64,000 nucleotides of DNA from Bacillus sp. BA3 (GCA_002835675.1 PIZR01000001.1:784075-848074), one strand, 5' to 3'. Counted from the stretch's first letter, positions 27,211 through 36,627 are shown. Numbers and translations: made by a program. The notes: a model not told the origin generated them from the sequence alone.

Positions 27211-28482
27211 ATGAATCTTATGACAAAAGATTTACTGATTAACTTTTTAATTATCCTTTTTCCGATCTTTTTATTGCAAATGAGCTATCTAGTGAAGTAC
27301 GTATACCGTTTAGATGCATTAAAAGGATCCTTCCTATCGATTTTCCCTATTCTTTCACTTGTTCTATGCATGTTATTTCCCGTTGTTATAGAAAAGGATT
27401 TTGTTTGGGATCTTAGATGGATCCCTTTTCTATTAGGCGGTTTATATGGAGGCTACCGGTTAGGAATCATATTGATAGTCATCACTCTTGTTATCCGCTA
27501 TTTATCAGGGGGTGATAATGGATTTTATATATCATGCATCACTTTTCCACTAATGGGAATTTCCCTGTTTTTTATTTCTAAGTACTATCTAAAAATGTCT
27601 GTCAGTAAAAAAATCCTTATTGGCATATCATTAATATTCATTGTCCATATTCTTACGCAGTTTATTTCAACAGTCGTATTTGAACTTACTATCGGCATAA
27701 GCATATGGAAACAATACTTCACGATCCAAGTCATTGGAATCGTTGTTGTAATCTTACTATGGGAGGTCATCCTCACTAATTTTCAGGTTCTCGAAAAATT
27801 AGTGAAAGCGGAAAAATTGCAGATCGTTAGTCATCTGGCTGCAAGCATATCTCATGAAGTCAGAAATCCCCTTACGGTTACCAGGGGATATATTCAAATG
27901 TTAAGTGAAGACGTGTCTTCCCATACAAAGGTCAAATATGCAAATATTGCACTGAAGGAATTGGATCGGGCCACGGATGTCATTAATGATTATTTGACGT
28001 TTGCTGCCATAAGCCCTGAAAACACGGAGCGTTTAAGGGTATCAGAAGAAATTCAGCATGTCGTGAACAGCATAAAACCCTTGGCTAGCAATAATGGAAC
28101 TGAATTGAAATTATCCTTATTCGAAGATGGAGCTTATTATATCATGGGGGAAAGGAAGAAATTCCAGCAGTGCTTGTTCAATATCTTAAAGAATGGGATA
28201 GAATCGATGGACCATGCTGGCGAAATATACATAGATTTAATTCATGCTGCCTCTACCATCCAAATTAAGATCCAAGATCAGGGAATTGGAATGACACAGG
28301 AACAGATATACCGTTTAGGTGAACCTTACTTCACGACAAAGAATAAAGGGACGGGATTAGGAATGATGGTTTCATATAGCGTTATCAAAAGCATGGAAGG
28401 AACGGTACATGTGTCGAGTGTACAAGGGAAAGGGACATGTTTCTCTATTAACCTGCCCATGCATAAATACGAGCCTATTTAG
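27211..28482 (+). CDS. Membrane sensor histidine kinase, KinB-like
   Basis: A 423-residue kinase. Residues 1-190 hold about six membrane helices of the 5TMR-LYT type seen in B. subtilis KinB. Then come the dimerisation/phosphoacceptor domain with H215 (SISHEVRNPL) and the ATPase domain, with the N box (FNILKNGIESMD), G1 (QDQGIGM) and G2 (GTGLGMM). No response-regulator gene is adjacent, which is usual for orphan sporulation kinases feeding Spo0F. Entry into sporulation is the likely output, inferred from family resemblance. The start lacks a strong ribosome binding site. Confidence 0.85.
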   Translation: MNLMTKDLLINFLIILFPIFLLQMSYLVKYVYRLDALKGSFLSIFPILSLVLCMLFPVVIEKDFVWDLRWIPFLLGGLYGGYRLGIILIVITLVIRYLSGGDNGFYISCITFPLMGISLFFISKYYLKMSVSKKILIGISLIFIVHILTQFISTVVFELTIGISIWKQYFTIQVIGIVVVILLWEVILTNFQVLEKLVKAEKLQIVSHLAASISHEVRNPLTVTRGYIQMLSEDVSSHTKVKYANIALKELDRATDVINDYLTFAAISPENTERLRVSEEIQHVVNSIKPLASNNGTELKLSLFEDGAYYIMGERKKFQQCLFNILKNGIESMDHAGEIYIDLIHAASTIQIKIQDQGIGMTQEQIYRLGEPYFTTKNKGTGLGMMVSYSVIKSMEGTVHVSSVQGKGTCFSINLPMHKYEPI

Positions 28483-28588
28483 TTTAGTGTAAATTGACGG
28501 TTTTATACACATAGATTACAATTTAAGTAAACTACCAATATTATGAAATGATTCAATGACGCATTTGATACCTAAGGGAGATGATTGT

Positions 28589-30577
28589 ATGAAATCGCTT
28601 ACAGATGGACAAATCATTTGGGAACCGACAAAGGAACAAATCGAGCAAACGGTATTGACTCAATATGTGAAATGGTTAAAAGAAAAGAAAGGTTTAACGT
28701 TTCATGATTATCATGAATTATGGAAATGGTCGGTAGATGAACTGGAGGAATTTTGGGCTTCAATTTGGGATTATTGTGATGTAAAAGCAGCCAGGAAATA
28801 TGACAGGGTTTTAGCGGAGCAATCAATGCCAGGTGCGAAATGGTTCGAGGGGGCAAGGCTTAATTATGCTGAAAATGCATTATGGAATGAGCAAGAAGAG
28901 AAAACGGCGATTTTTTTCCGTTCCGAACATATCAGGCAGCAGGAAGTCAGCTGGAAAGAGCTGAAAGAAAAAGTAGCTTCTGTCGCCCATTCATTAAGGC
29001 AACTTGGTGTGAAATCCGGTGACCGTGTTGTTGCCTATATGCCAAACATACCTGAAGCTGTCATAGCTTTCTTGGCAACAGCAAGCATAGGTGCCATTTG
29101 GTCCAGTTGTTCACCTGACTTTGGGGCAAGAAGCGTCATAGATCGTTTCAAACAGATTGAACCGGTTGTATTACTGGCTGTTGATGGATATCAGTACAAT
29201 GGAAATGTATATGATAAAACATCAGTCGTCTCCCAGCTTAAACAGGAATTGATCACTTTAAAGCATACCGTTCTGGTACCTTACATAGAAAAAAAGATTT
29301 TGGATGTGAATCTGGCAGATACGATTCCTTGGGATGACCTTTTAAAAGAAAAAACAGAATTATCTTTTGAAAATGTTCCGTTCGATCATCCGCTTTGGAT
29401 TCTCTATTCATCAGGCACAACCGGAATGCCAAAACCAATTGTACAAGGGCATGGCGGTATATTATTGGAGCATTTAAAATCAACAAGAATCCATCAAGGC
29501 ATGACTTCCGAGGATACTGTATTCTGGTTTACGACGACAGGCTGGATGATGTGGAATCTCCTTATGGGCGGTTTGCTTAATGAAGGGACCATCGTCCTTT
29601 ATGACGGCAGTCCTTCTTTTCCGAATATGGATGCCCTTTGGGAATTGGCTGAAGATACAGGCATGACTTTCTTTGGAACAAGTGCACCATTCCTTACGAA
29701 TTCCATGAAGTTAGGAAACAAGCCAATGGGAAAATATGATTTATCGAAATTGAAGGCTCTTTTTTCAACTGGGGCTCCATTGTCTGGCGACGGTTATAAA
29801 TGGGTGTATGAGAATGTCAAGAAGGATATCTGGCTCAGTTCATCCAGTGGCGGAACCGATGTTTGTGCCGGATTTGTAGGTGGCGTTCCAACATTGCCCG
29901 TAAGAATCGGAGAGATACAAGGAAGAGCATTGGGTGTTTGTGCGGAAGCTTTTGATGAGCATGGTCAAACATTGATTAATGAAGTCGGTGAATTGGTAAT
30001 TACCAAACCGATGCCATCCATGCCGCTATACTTCTGGAATGATCATGACGGGACAAGATACTACGAGAGTTATTTCGATACGTATCCTGGCATATGGAAA
30101 CATGGTGATTGGATAAAGATTGACGACAAGGGCAGCTGTATCATTTATGGTCGTTCCGACTCGACCATCAACCGTTCTGGTGTACGGATGGGAACTAGTG
30201 ATATCTACCGGGTAGTCGAAGCGATCGACGAGGTGATGGAAAGCCTTGTCATTGATAGGGAAGTGCTTGGCCGCGGTTCCTCACTGCTGCTGTTCGTTGT
30301 CCTTAAACCCGGTAATGGCCTGGATACAGCATTGACGGCAAAAATCAAGGAACAAATCAGAGGGCATGTGTCCCCTCGCTTTATCCCTGACCAAATCCAT
30401 GTCGTTGAACAAATTCCTAAAACGTTGAACGGAAAGAAAATGGAAGTCCCGATACGTAAAGTGTTATTAGGTTTCGAGTTTGATAAAGTAGTGAATGCAG
30501 ACTCCATGGGAAATCCAGAATCGCTACAGTTCTTTAAAGAATTAGCGCTCGAGTTGAATGAGAAAAAAATATTCTAG
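28589..30577 (+). CDS. Acetoacetate-CoA ligase (acetoacetyl-CoA synthetase)
   Basis: A 662-residue ANL-superfamily enzyme that activates acetoacetate to acetoacetyl-CoA in ketone-body or polyhydroxybutyrate metabolism. Family marks are the N-terminal WFEGARLNYAENAL, the AMP-binding YSSGTTGMPKPIVQGHGG, TTTGWMMWNLL, and a C-terminal INRSGVRMG and IPKTLNGKKMEVP with the catalytic Lys. I chose the ATG at 28589 with AAGGGAG upstream; eleven extra codons upstream have no site. Monocistronic, with no CoA transferase or thiolase nearby. Confidence 0.92.
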   Translation: MKSLTDGQIIWEPTKEQIEQTVLTQYVKWLKEKKGLTFHDYHELWKWSVDELEEFWASIWDYCDVKAARKYDRVLAEQSMPGAKWFEGARLNYAENALWNEQEEKTAIFFRSEHIRQQEVSWKELKEKVASVAHSLRQLGVKSGDRVVAYMPNIPEAVIAFLATASIGAIWSSCSPDFGARSVIDRFKQIEPVVLLAVDGYQYNGNVYDKTSVVSQLKQELITLKHTVLVPYIEKKILDVNLADTIPWDDLLKEKTELSFENVPFDHPLWILYSSGTTGMPKPIVQGHGGILLEHLKSTRIHQGMTSEDTVFWFTTTGWMMWNLLMGGLLNEGTIVLYDGSPSFPNMDALWELAEDTGMTFFGTSAPFLTNSMKLGNKPMGKYDLSKLKALFSTGAPLSGDGYKWVYENVKKDIWLSSSSGGTDVCAGFVGGVPTLPVRIGEIQGRALGVCAEAFDEHGQTLINEVGELVITKPMPSMPLYFWNDHDGTRYYESYFDTYPGIWKHGDWIKIDDKGSCIIYGRSDSTINRSGVRMGTSDIYRVVEAIDEVMESLVIDREVLGRGSSLLLFVVLKPGNGLDTALTAKIKEQIRGHVSPRFIPDQIHVVEQIPKTLNGKKMEVPIRKVLLGFEFDKVVNADSMGNPESLQFFKELALELNEKKIF

Positions 30578-30711
30578 CAATCAGGCGGAGCAAAATGCTC
30601 CGTCTATTATTAGTTTTCCTGAATGGGTATGGTGTTAATTCCCCAATAAGTTTCTATCATTTGGATTGGCCTACCGTCTTAAAAAGAATATGTATTGCTG
30701 GAAATATTTCC

Positions 30712-30766
30712 TTGACAATTTTAAAACAGCTGAATAGAATAAAATATATAGTCAGTAAGTACTGAC
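30712..30766 (+). promoter_or_regulatory. Promoter plus TetR-type operator
   Basis: TTGACA (30712-30717) and TAGAAT (30735-30740) are 17 bases apart. At 30751-30766, right where transcription should begin, lies a perfect inverted repeat GTCAGTA-AG-TACTGAC. The TetR gene starts 25 bases further on. Position and symmetry make this an autorepression site. Confidence 0.8.
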
Positions 30767-30790
30767 AGTCTATTCAGGGGAAGTGAGAGC

Positions 30791-31384
30791 ATGAGCAGCA
30801 GTAATAAGCTAAGTACCGATGATAAGCTGCTGTTGGCGGCAATCGATCTAATCGCAGAGAAGGGATACAATGCTGTTACTACTCAGGAAATTGCTGGTGC
30901 CGCAGGTTTGAGTGAAAAAACACTGTTTCGTCGGTTTGGAAGCAAGCTAAATCTTCTAGAAACAGCATTTGATCGATATCATTATGCCGAAGAGATGACA
31001 ATACTTTTTAATGAAGAGCAAATCGTGTGGGACTTACATTCAGACTTACAACTGATCAGTCGAACATATCATGAAATCATGAATCGTAACCGTAAAATGA
31101 TTATGATAAGTATCAAGGAGGAAGGCAATTTACCTGGGTTTCGAGAAAAAACACAAAAGCACCCTCGACAGTTACTGAAAATTTTAACAAACTATTTTAA
31201 CACGATGTATGAGAAAGGAAAGCTTATTCACACTGAACCAGAGCTTCAGGCACTGTCGTTCATGATGATGAATTTTGGAGCCTTTATGAACAACCTGGAT
31301 GCCGATGAAAACTATCCAACCGTATCCCTGGAGGCATTTATAACTGAGAGTGTGCAAATATTTACTAGGGCTTTAACTCCCTAG
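30791..31384 (+). CDS. TetR family transcriptional regulator
   Basis: A 197-residue regulator. The N-terminal helix-turn-helix is clear: LLLAAIDLIAEKGYNAVTTQ, EIAGAAGLSEKTLFRRFGSK. The C-terminal helical domain binds an unknown ligand. GGGGAAGTG precedes the ATG. It probably represses itself and the two downstream oxidoreductase-type genes, from the operator at 30751-30766. A partial copy of the operator (TGACAGTC) recurs at about 31404, ahead of the next gene. Confidence 0.88.
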   Translation: MSSSNKLSTDDKLLLAAIDLIAEKGYNAVTTQEIAGAAGLSEKTLFRRFGSKLNLLETAFDRYHYAEEMTILFNEEQIVWDLHSDLQLISRTYHEIMNRNRKMIMISIKEEGNLPGFREKTQKHPRQLLKILTNYFNTMYEKGKLIHTEPELQALSFMMMNFGAFMNNLDADENYPTVSLEAFITESVQIFTRALTP

Positions 31385-31494
31385 TTTTTTATTAAAAATA
31401 ATGACAGTCAGCACTCACACCCTTTAATGATAAAAGGAGATGCCAATTATTAATGAATTGAAAAAAATATGTTAAATGACAGGAGATTATGAAT

Positions 31495-31818
31495 ATGAAA
31501 TCAAGTAATACAATAGTATGGATTAATGTATTTACAGCTAAACCAGGCAAACTAGATGAATTGGTTGCTATCCAAGCTGAAGAACTACTCAATTTTAAGA
31601 AGGGATCACAAGGTGTTCCTGGTTGGATCAGCAGCCGTTGGCATTGTTCTGTAGAAAATAATAAGGCAATTATGGTAACTACCTTTGAGAGTATTGATTT
31701 TCATAAAAATTGGTTAGAAAAAAGTGAATTTAGAGAACATCTTAACAAAATAAACCATCTCATTGAAGAAACAGAAGGTGGGTACTACACGTTAGTGGAA
31801 GAGATAGAAAAAATGTAA
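31495..31818 (+). CDS. Antibiotic biosynthesis monooxygenase (ABM) domain protein
   Basis: A 107-residue dimeric alpha/beta-barrel protein: IVWINVFTAKPGKLDELVAI, GVPGWISSRWHCS, MVTTFESIDFHKNWLEKSEF. Relatives oxidise quinols or act as heme- or quinone-handling enzymes. ATG at 31495 lies 9 bases after AGGAG; the ATG at 31489 is only 3 bases from it. It sits between a TetR gene and an FMN reductase, suggesting a response to quinone-like or other redox-active compounds (inferred). Confidence 0.8.
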   Translation: MKSSNTIVWINVFTAKPGKLDELVAIQAEELLNFKKGSQGVPGWISSRWHCSVENNKAIMVTTFESIDFHKNWLEKSEFREHLNKINHLIEETEGGYYTLVEEIEKM

Positions 31819-31887
31819 TCAATCAAATTATGAGGTTTTTATTCTTAACCAATTTATTTGCCAGTCATTAACGAGGAGGAGAAAACA

Positions 31888-32430
31888 TTGGAAAAATTAA
31901 ATATCGGAATTATCTTAGGAAGCACACGTATAGGACGCGTAAGTCCACAAGTAGGAAGTTGGGTAAAAGAAATAGCTGATGAACGAAAAGACGCAAATTA
32001 TGAAATCGTCGATATCGTAGATTTTAACTTGCCATTTGTTGGAGAAGGCACTGGTAAAGAACCAGGATTATTAGCTTGGTCAGAAAAACTTTCTGGCTTG
32101 GATGGTTTTGTGTTTATCGTACAAGAATACAATCACAGTATTACAGGGGCCCTAAAAAACGCACTTGATTCCGCACGTGATGAATGGAACAACAAAGCTG
32201 CGGGCATCGTGAGCTATGGTTCAACTGGCGGAGCCCGTGCAGCTGAACATTTGCGTGGCATCTTAGGGGAATTACTAGTTGCGGACGTTCGGGTAAATCC
32301 AACATTATCGCTATTTACAGACTTTGAAAACTTCAAGACGTTTAAACCAGCTGATTTACAACTTGGGAATGTAAATGCAATGTTAGATCAAACGATTGCA
32401 TGGAGCGGTGCCTTAAAAAAATTAAGATAA
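31888..32430 (+). CDS. NADPH-dependent FMN reductase family flavoprotein
   Basis: A 180-residue flavodoxin-like enzyme. GSTRIGRVSPQVG at the N-terminus binds the FMN phosphate, and QEYNHSITGALKNALD with SYGSTGGARAAEHL are the other family blocks. The start is TTG at 31888, with GAGGAGG 7-8 bases upstream; no ATG fits. Such enzymes reduce quinones, azo dyes or supply reduced flavin. Third gene of the TetR unit. Confidence 0.87.
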   Translation: MEKLNIGIILGSTRIGRVSPQVGSWVKEIADERKDANYEIVDIVDFNLPFVGEGTGKEPGLLAWSEKLSGLDGFVFIVQEYNHSITGALKNALDSARDEWNNKAAGIVSYGSTGGARAAEHLRGILGELLVADVRVNPTLSLFTDFENFKTFKPADLQLGNVNAMLDQTIAWSGALKKLR

Positions 32431-33643
32431 GCTTGATAGTTTACTAACCGCCTTTAAAGTAGCTTTCCTTGCCATGCCACTATACTCTTACATGGATTAT
32501 GCACAGTTAAAAAGCAAAACGGCCTTCTAAAATTCAGCCTAGTTTAAAAGATTTAGTATAGCGGAATATTTAATATGTTTATTGAAAATGGTGACAAACC
32601 ATTGGTTAGTTCTATAAGACCTATTGTAGAGTTGACACAAACTGTGCGATTATATGGGCACATAAAACGCCCGAAGGGGCAAAAAGTAAATGTTTCTTTA
32701 ATTTTCTTTCGCATCTTTCTATTACTTTGCGAATAAAAAGTCCTTAACGAGTCTTTTTAAAGAAATGTACGGAGCTACACCATGCTTAGAATATATTGAT
32801 TCGTTAAAAAGTATTATATAGAAGAAACAGAAACATTGATCAATTCACCAGAAATTTTAAGCTATATTGGAAACCGTACTAACCAAACATGATCAATCGT
32901 AGAAACGGATACAGCAATGTTGAAACAAATGAAGTTATTGCTACAAGTTCACCTTACTTTAAATCAGATGTGTCTTGAATGTACATTTTTTTTTACCAGA
33001 ATTGAATATCAATAAATGACCGCGAATGAAGAAAATTATTTTTCAAAAGCTTTATGGTTTTATGAAGCATTGTTTACAGGTATACAGCGCATCTATTTAA
33101 GTACTTGGGACTTTCTCTTTATATGCCTTATAATACATCTGTTAAACCAAAGGAATTAGAACGAGTATATTTAAATTGTATGATTTACTAAAAAAAATTG
33201 TTTAAGACATTCTTTATTCCTATTTAACGATTAATGGAATTCATTTTTTATATTAGAAAAGTGATTATATAATAAAGTCATTGTTGCTATGAGCTCCAAT
33301 GACTTTTTCTATTTTAAAGCAAAACTTCTTTCGAATGGTATATTTACTTGCTAAGTTGAGTATTCACCTCCCTTTTTTGATGTGAATATTTGTTAGTGAA
33401 ATATCTTACTATCTATAAAAGAAATATACAAAAATAATAAGTATATATAGATTTGATCATACTTTATGAATATGTTTTAAAAGAAGCTGGTAAAATGAAT
33501 CGGGAATGGTTTCGTTAACACGTCAAGCATTGTGAAAATGGATACGTGATGATAAATATAAACCCTATTGACCCAGATTATGTTATTCTATTTTTGTTTA
33601 CATCAGTCCGTCAGAAAAACTGTAAAGGGGGTATAAGGTTAAA
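32431..33643 (+). other. Decayed, gene-free stretch of 1.2 kb
   Basis: No intact gene. Fragments of plausible coding sequence, interrupted by stops, read on the plus strand. Near 32755-33060 there is KEMYGATPCLEYIDSLK, EETETLINSPEILSYIGN and ETDTAMLKQMKLLLQ. Near 33508-33630 there is HVKHCENGYVMIN and NPIDPDYVILFLFTS. I do not recognise either parent protein. A small frame at 32575-32736 has no ribosome binding site. The stretch looks like the remains of at least two dead genes. Confidence 0.4.
33274..33309 (+). terminator. Intrinsic terminator within the decayed stretch
   Basis: AAAGTCATTG and CAATGACTTTTT pair around a 13-base loop. It presumably terminated the now-dead gene upstream. Confidence 0.75.
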
Positions 33644-33889
33644 ATGGTTAAGGAAAAGAAACTCAAGCTAAAGAAGCCAAAGAAGTGGTGGGGATGGGTT
33701 CTAGCATTTGTCATCATAGCTAATACAGTTGGTGGTGGGGACAAAGAGGAAGTTGCTAAAGAAGAGCAGGCTTCTGAAAATACTGTTGAACTTAGGGAGG
33801 AAGCTCCTAGACAATCTTTACTGCTGCAAGGAATTTCGCGAGTCTCGAATTTTCTCTTTTTCCATACATCAATTATGTTAAAACTATAG
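33644..33889 (+). CDS. Short membrane-anchored protein, probably truncated
   Basis: An 81-residue frame with a very basic start (MVKEKKLKLKKPKKWWGWVL), one membrane segment (AFVIIANTVGGG) and an acidic linker (KEEVAKEEQASENTVEL). This is the usual N-terminus of Bacillus exported proteins of this layout, which continue into a folded domain of about 100 residues. Here that domain is missing and the last ~25 residues look random, so the gene is probably a 3'-truncated remnant. GGGGGT lies upstream of the ATG. Confidence 0.45.
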   Translation: MVKEKKLKLKKPKKWWGWVLAFVIIANTVGGGDKEEVAKEEQASENTVELREEAPRQSLLLQGISRVSNFLFFHTSIMLKL

Positions 33890-34108
33890 ATATTATTTCC
33901 TCTCCCGGCTTTGAATTTTGCCGTATTGTCAATCGAAAAATGCCGATATTTTTGCATATACATAAGCGAGTTTGGGATTTCTAACAACATAGAAAAGCTG
34001 CTAATAAGCTTGATTTTTCATAGCTAATAACTTCTAAAATATCCTGATCATAAAGTTCAAATTTGTCCATTTTTAGATTTCAGAAAATAGAGTTTTTTCA
34101 GATAATCA

Positions 34109-34137
34109 TTGAAATATCCATTAAAAACCGATAATAT
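34109..34137 (+). promoter_or_regulatory. Predicted promoter of the first glycine riboswitch
   Basis: TTGAAA (34109-34114) and TAATAT (34132-34137) are 17 bases apart, and the RNA would begin about 20 bases before the aptamer. Confidence 0.55.
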
Positions 34138-34163
34138 ACAACTATTAAAATAACTTTATATCA

Positions 34164-34367
34164 GCGGATGATGATTGTGGGAGAGTCTAAACAATGTTTA
34201 GCACCGAAGGAGCAAATCCTATAAAAGCAGGAACTAATCTCTCAGGTAAAAGGACTACAATTGGACGCGTCTCTGAAGAGAGCCATAGGCCACCGAAGGA
34301 GTTAAACTCTCAGGTAAAAGGACAGAGGAAGGTAGGAAAATACCTATCTTTCCTCTGCCCTTTTTTG
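34164..34367 (+). ncRNA. Tandem glycine riboswitch 1 (upstream of the APC permease)
   Basis: Two glycine aptamers in series. Aptamer 1 (about 34164-34262) has GGGAGAG, CACCGAAGGAGCAA and CTCTCAGGTAAAAGGAC. The short linker and aptamer 2 (about 34263-34328) have GGACGC, GCCACCGAAGGAG and a second CTCTCAGGTAAAAGGACAG. The 3' end of aptamer 2 (GGACAGAGGAAGGTAGG) also pairs with CCTATCTTTCCTCTGCC, followed by TTTTTT, giving a terminator that competes with the folded aptamer. In B. subtilis gcvT this geometry makes glycine switch expression on. The first downstream gene is a permease at 34630. Confidence 0.93.
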
Positions 34368-34507
34368 TACTTGGGAAGATAAAAAGAGAGGAGTGTTAAT
34401 TGAGATCTGTAGATAAATGATCTATCCTTTGATTTGTACAATTAATGCTATATTTTCAAAAATGGTTGGTAGCTTTAGTTTAAAAATCTATATCCATTAC
34501 CCATCAA

Positions 34508-34521
34508 AGAAAACGCTTACA
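34508..34521 (+). promoter_or_regulatory. Candidate cre site between riboswitch 1 and the permease
   Basis: AGAAAACGCTTACA matches the CcpA consensus TGWAANCGNTNWCA at every position but the first. It lies inside the transcribed leader, so CcpA could act as a roadblock. Confidence 0.4.
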
Positions 34522-34629
34522 GCGGTGAGACAGTCTCCAGTACGCTATTAATTCACACTCATTGAAAGGCTGACCCTTTAAAAGGGGAAAATTCCAAGTA
34601 GCCTAAAAAAGTAGAAGGTGGGAAATCGT

Positions 34630-36009
34630 ATGCAGGAACAAAAGTTGGATAGAGGGCTAAAAAACAGGCACGTACAACTCATAGCTATTGGAGGGGCAAT
34701 CGGAACGGGATTATTTCTTGGGGCAGGAAAATCTATTCATTTAGCCGGGCCATCAATTCTATTTGCTTATATGATTACAGGCATCATTTGCTTCTTAATC
34801 ATGCGCGCACTTGGAGAACTGCTCTTATCTAATTTGAACTATCATTCCTTTGTTGACTTTGTAAGAGACTATTTAGGTAATATGGCTGCATTTGTAACCG
34901 GCTGGACCTACTGGTTTTGCTGGATTTCAATCGCAATGGCCGACTTAACGGCAGTTGGTCTTTATACTCAGTATTGGTTTCCTTCCGTACCGCAATGGAT
35001 GCCAGGATTAATTGCACTAGTCATTCTGCTATTTATGAATCTTGCAACCGTAAAACTTTTTGGCGAAATGGAATTCTGGTTCGCATTAATTAAGGTCATC
35101 GCTATCCTAGCACTAATTGTTATCGGTATTTTCATGATTATTAAAGGCTTTTCCACTGATTCAGGCGCAGCAAGTTTCACGAATCTATGGAGACACGAAG
35201 GGATGTTCCCAAATGGAATAAATGGTTTTGTCCTCTCATTCCAGATGGTAGTGTTTGCGTTTGTGGGCATTGAACTTGTAGGACTTACAGCAGGTGAAAC
35301 AGAAAATCCAGAAAAAGTTATCCCCAAAGCGATCAATAATATTCCTATTCGGATTATAATTTTCTACATTGGCGCACTTATTGTCATTATGAGTGTTTAT
35401 CCGTGGAACGCAATCATCCCAACGGAAAGCCCATTCGTCCAAGTATTTGTGGCTGTAGGTATCGCTGGTGCAGCTGGTATCGTTAATTTTGTCGTCCTAA
35501 CATCGGCTGCTTCGGCATGTAACAGCGCAATCTTCAGTACAAGCCGGATGGTATATTCACTTGCCAAAGATAAAAATGCACCTGTACCGTTTGCAAAACT
35601 TAATGACCGAAAAGTACCTTCCAATGCATTGTTCTTTTCAACTGTTGTCATTTTAATTTCCGTTGTTTTGAACTATTTAATGCCTGAAGGTGTATTTACC
35701 TTGATTACAAGTATTTCTACAGTATGTTTCATCTTTATTTGGGGAATTACAGTCATCAGTCATTTGAAATACCGTAAAACAAGGCCAGATCTAGTGAAAA
35801 AGAGCAAATTTAAATTACCACTTTATCCAATTTCCAATTACTTGATCCTTGCTTTCCTAGCGTTCGTCCTTGTGGTTCTTGCACTTGCGGACGACACTCG
35901 TGTTGCCTTATTCGTTACACCTGTATGGTTCATTATGCTGATTGCGATTTATAAGATGGGCAAAACGAAGGTGGATCAGGCGAATCAGAGAGAGATAGCG
36001 GGGAATTAA
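34630..36009 (+). CDS. cycA: APC amino acid permease, D-serine/D-alanine/glycine transporter type
   Basis: A 459-residue proton symporter with 12 membrane helices. The AAT-family signature is visible: QLIAIGGAIGTGLFLGAGK near the N-terminus, then ALGELLLSN and FVGIELVGLTAGETENPEK. It most resembles the CycA/AapA branch, which imports glycine, D-alanine and D-serine. I chose the ATG at 34630, with AGGTGG 9 bases ahead, over the GTG at 34618. It stands between two glycine riboswitches and is the direct target of the first, which supports glycine as a substrate. Confidence 0.85.
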   Translation: MQEQKLDRGLKNRHVQLIAIGGAIGTGLFLGAGKSIHLAGPSILFAYMITGIICFLIMRALGELLLSNLNYHSFVDFVRDYLGNMAAFVTGWTYWFCWISIAMADLTAVGLYTQYWFPSVPQWMPGLIALVILLFMNLATVKLFGEMEFWFALIKVIAILALIVIGIFMIIKGFSTDSGAASFTNLWRHEGMFPNGINGFVLSFQMVVFAFVGIELVGLTAGETENPEKVIPKAINNIPIRIIIFYIGALIVIMSVYPWNAIIPTESPFVQVFVAVGIAGAAGIVNFVVLTSAASACNSAIFSTSRMVYSLAKDKNAPVPFAKLNDRKVPSNALFFSTVVILISVVLNYLMPEGVFTLITSISTVCFIFIWGITVISHLKYRKTRPDLVKKSKFKLPLYPISNYLILAFLAFVLVVLALADDTRVALFVTPVWFIMLIAIYKMGKTKVDQANQREIAGN

Positions 36010-36166
36010 GAGTCAAGAAATCCTTTGATTCTATTTGCGGTGTTTGTCCAGATAGTTGCCGCTCCATATTTTCCAACTCGGTGAGTAAAAAATCTGTCCG
36101 TTTTAAAAAAACAAAGATATCTGGTTGATCTTATGATAATTCGAAATAAATATTTTAGAATAGTAT

Positions 36167-36216
36167 TGTTAGCGCTTTCAAAAATGCTTGACATAATTAT
36201 GCTCAACAACTATTCT
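36167..36216 (+). promoter_or_regulatory. cre site and SigA promoter of the glyA-gcv operon
   Basis: TGTTAGCGCTTTCA (36167-36180) is, on the minus strand, a perfect match to the CcpA consensus TGWAANCGNTNWCA. Seven bases further comes TTGACA (36188-36193), then 17 bases, then TATTCT (36211-36216). A cre just upstream of the -35 is a position from which CcpA activates some promoters, though repression is also possible. Confidence 0.75.
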
Positions 36217-36236
36217 AAATGTACTAAATTGAATAA

Positions 36237-36476
36237 GCGGATGACAGTTGTGGGAGAGTGCAAAGCGACAAGCCACCGAAGGAGCAAGTTCCAAAAAGAC
36301 CCTTGGAACAAATCTCTCAGGTAGATGGAACCACAAATGGACGCACCTCTGGAGAGCGCGTATTAACATATACGCCACCAAAGGGGAAAGGCTCTATTAA
36401 AAAATGGAGCTAAACTCTCAGGTAAAAGGACAGAGAAGGGTAGAGAACGCTACGACCCTTTTCTGTCCTTTTTTGC
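36237..36476 (+). ncRNA. Tandem glycine riboswitch 2 (leader of glyA-gcv operon)
   Basis: Aptamer 1 (about 36237-36340): GGGAGAG, GCCACCGAAGGAGCAAG, CTCTCAGGTAGA. Aptamer 2 (about 36341-36435): GGACGC, CTCTGGAGAGCG, CGCCACCAAAGG, CTCTCAGGTAAAAGGACAG. The tail AAAGGACAGAGAAGGGT pairs with ACCCTTTTCTGTCCTTT before a T tract, so the terminator uses the end of aptamer 2 and glycine should prevent termination. All strongly conserved glycine-riboswitch segments are intact. Confidence 0.95.
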
Positions 36477-36627
36477 GTGCAAAAAAGGTTGTAAAGCATA
36501 CTATTTTTAACAGTTTTATAGAAAAGCAGGCTTGTAGCGGGCAAGAAATTTAGTGTCTAGTACCATATTGGAATTAGTAATTAAACGAAAATTCAGAATT
36601 AACAAAAATGTCTAGGAGGAAATTTAA

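Noticed and set aside
34194..34382. 62-codon plus-strand frame
   Set aside because: Lies inside glycine riboswitch 1 and its terminator.
36133..36324. 63-codon plus-strand frame
   Set aside because: Runs across the promoter and aptamer 1 of glycine riboswitch 2 and has no ribosome binding site.
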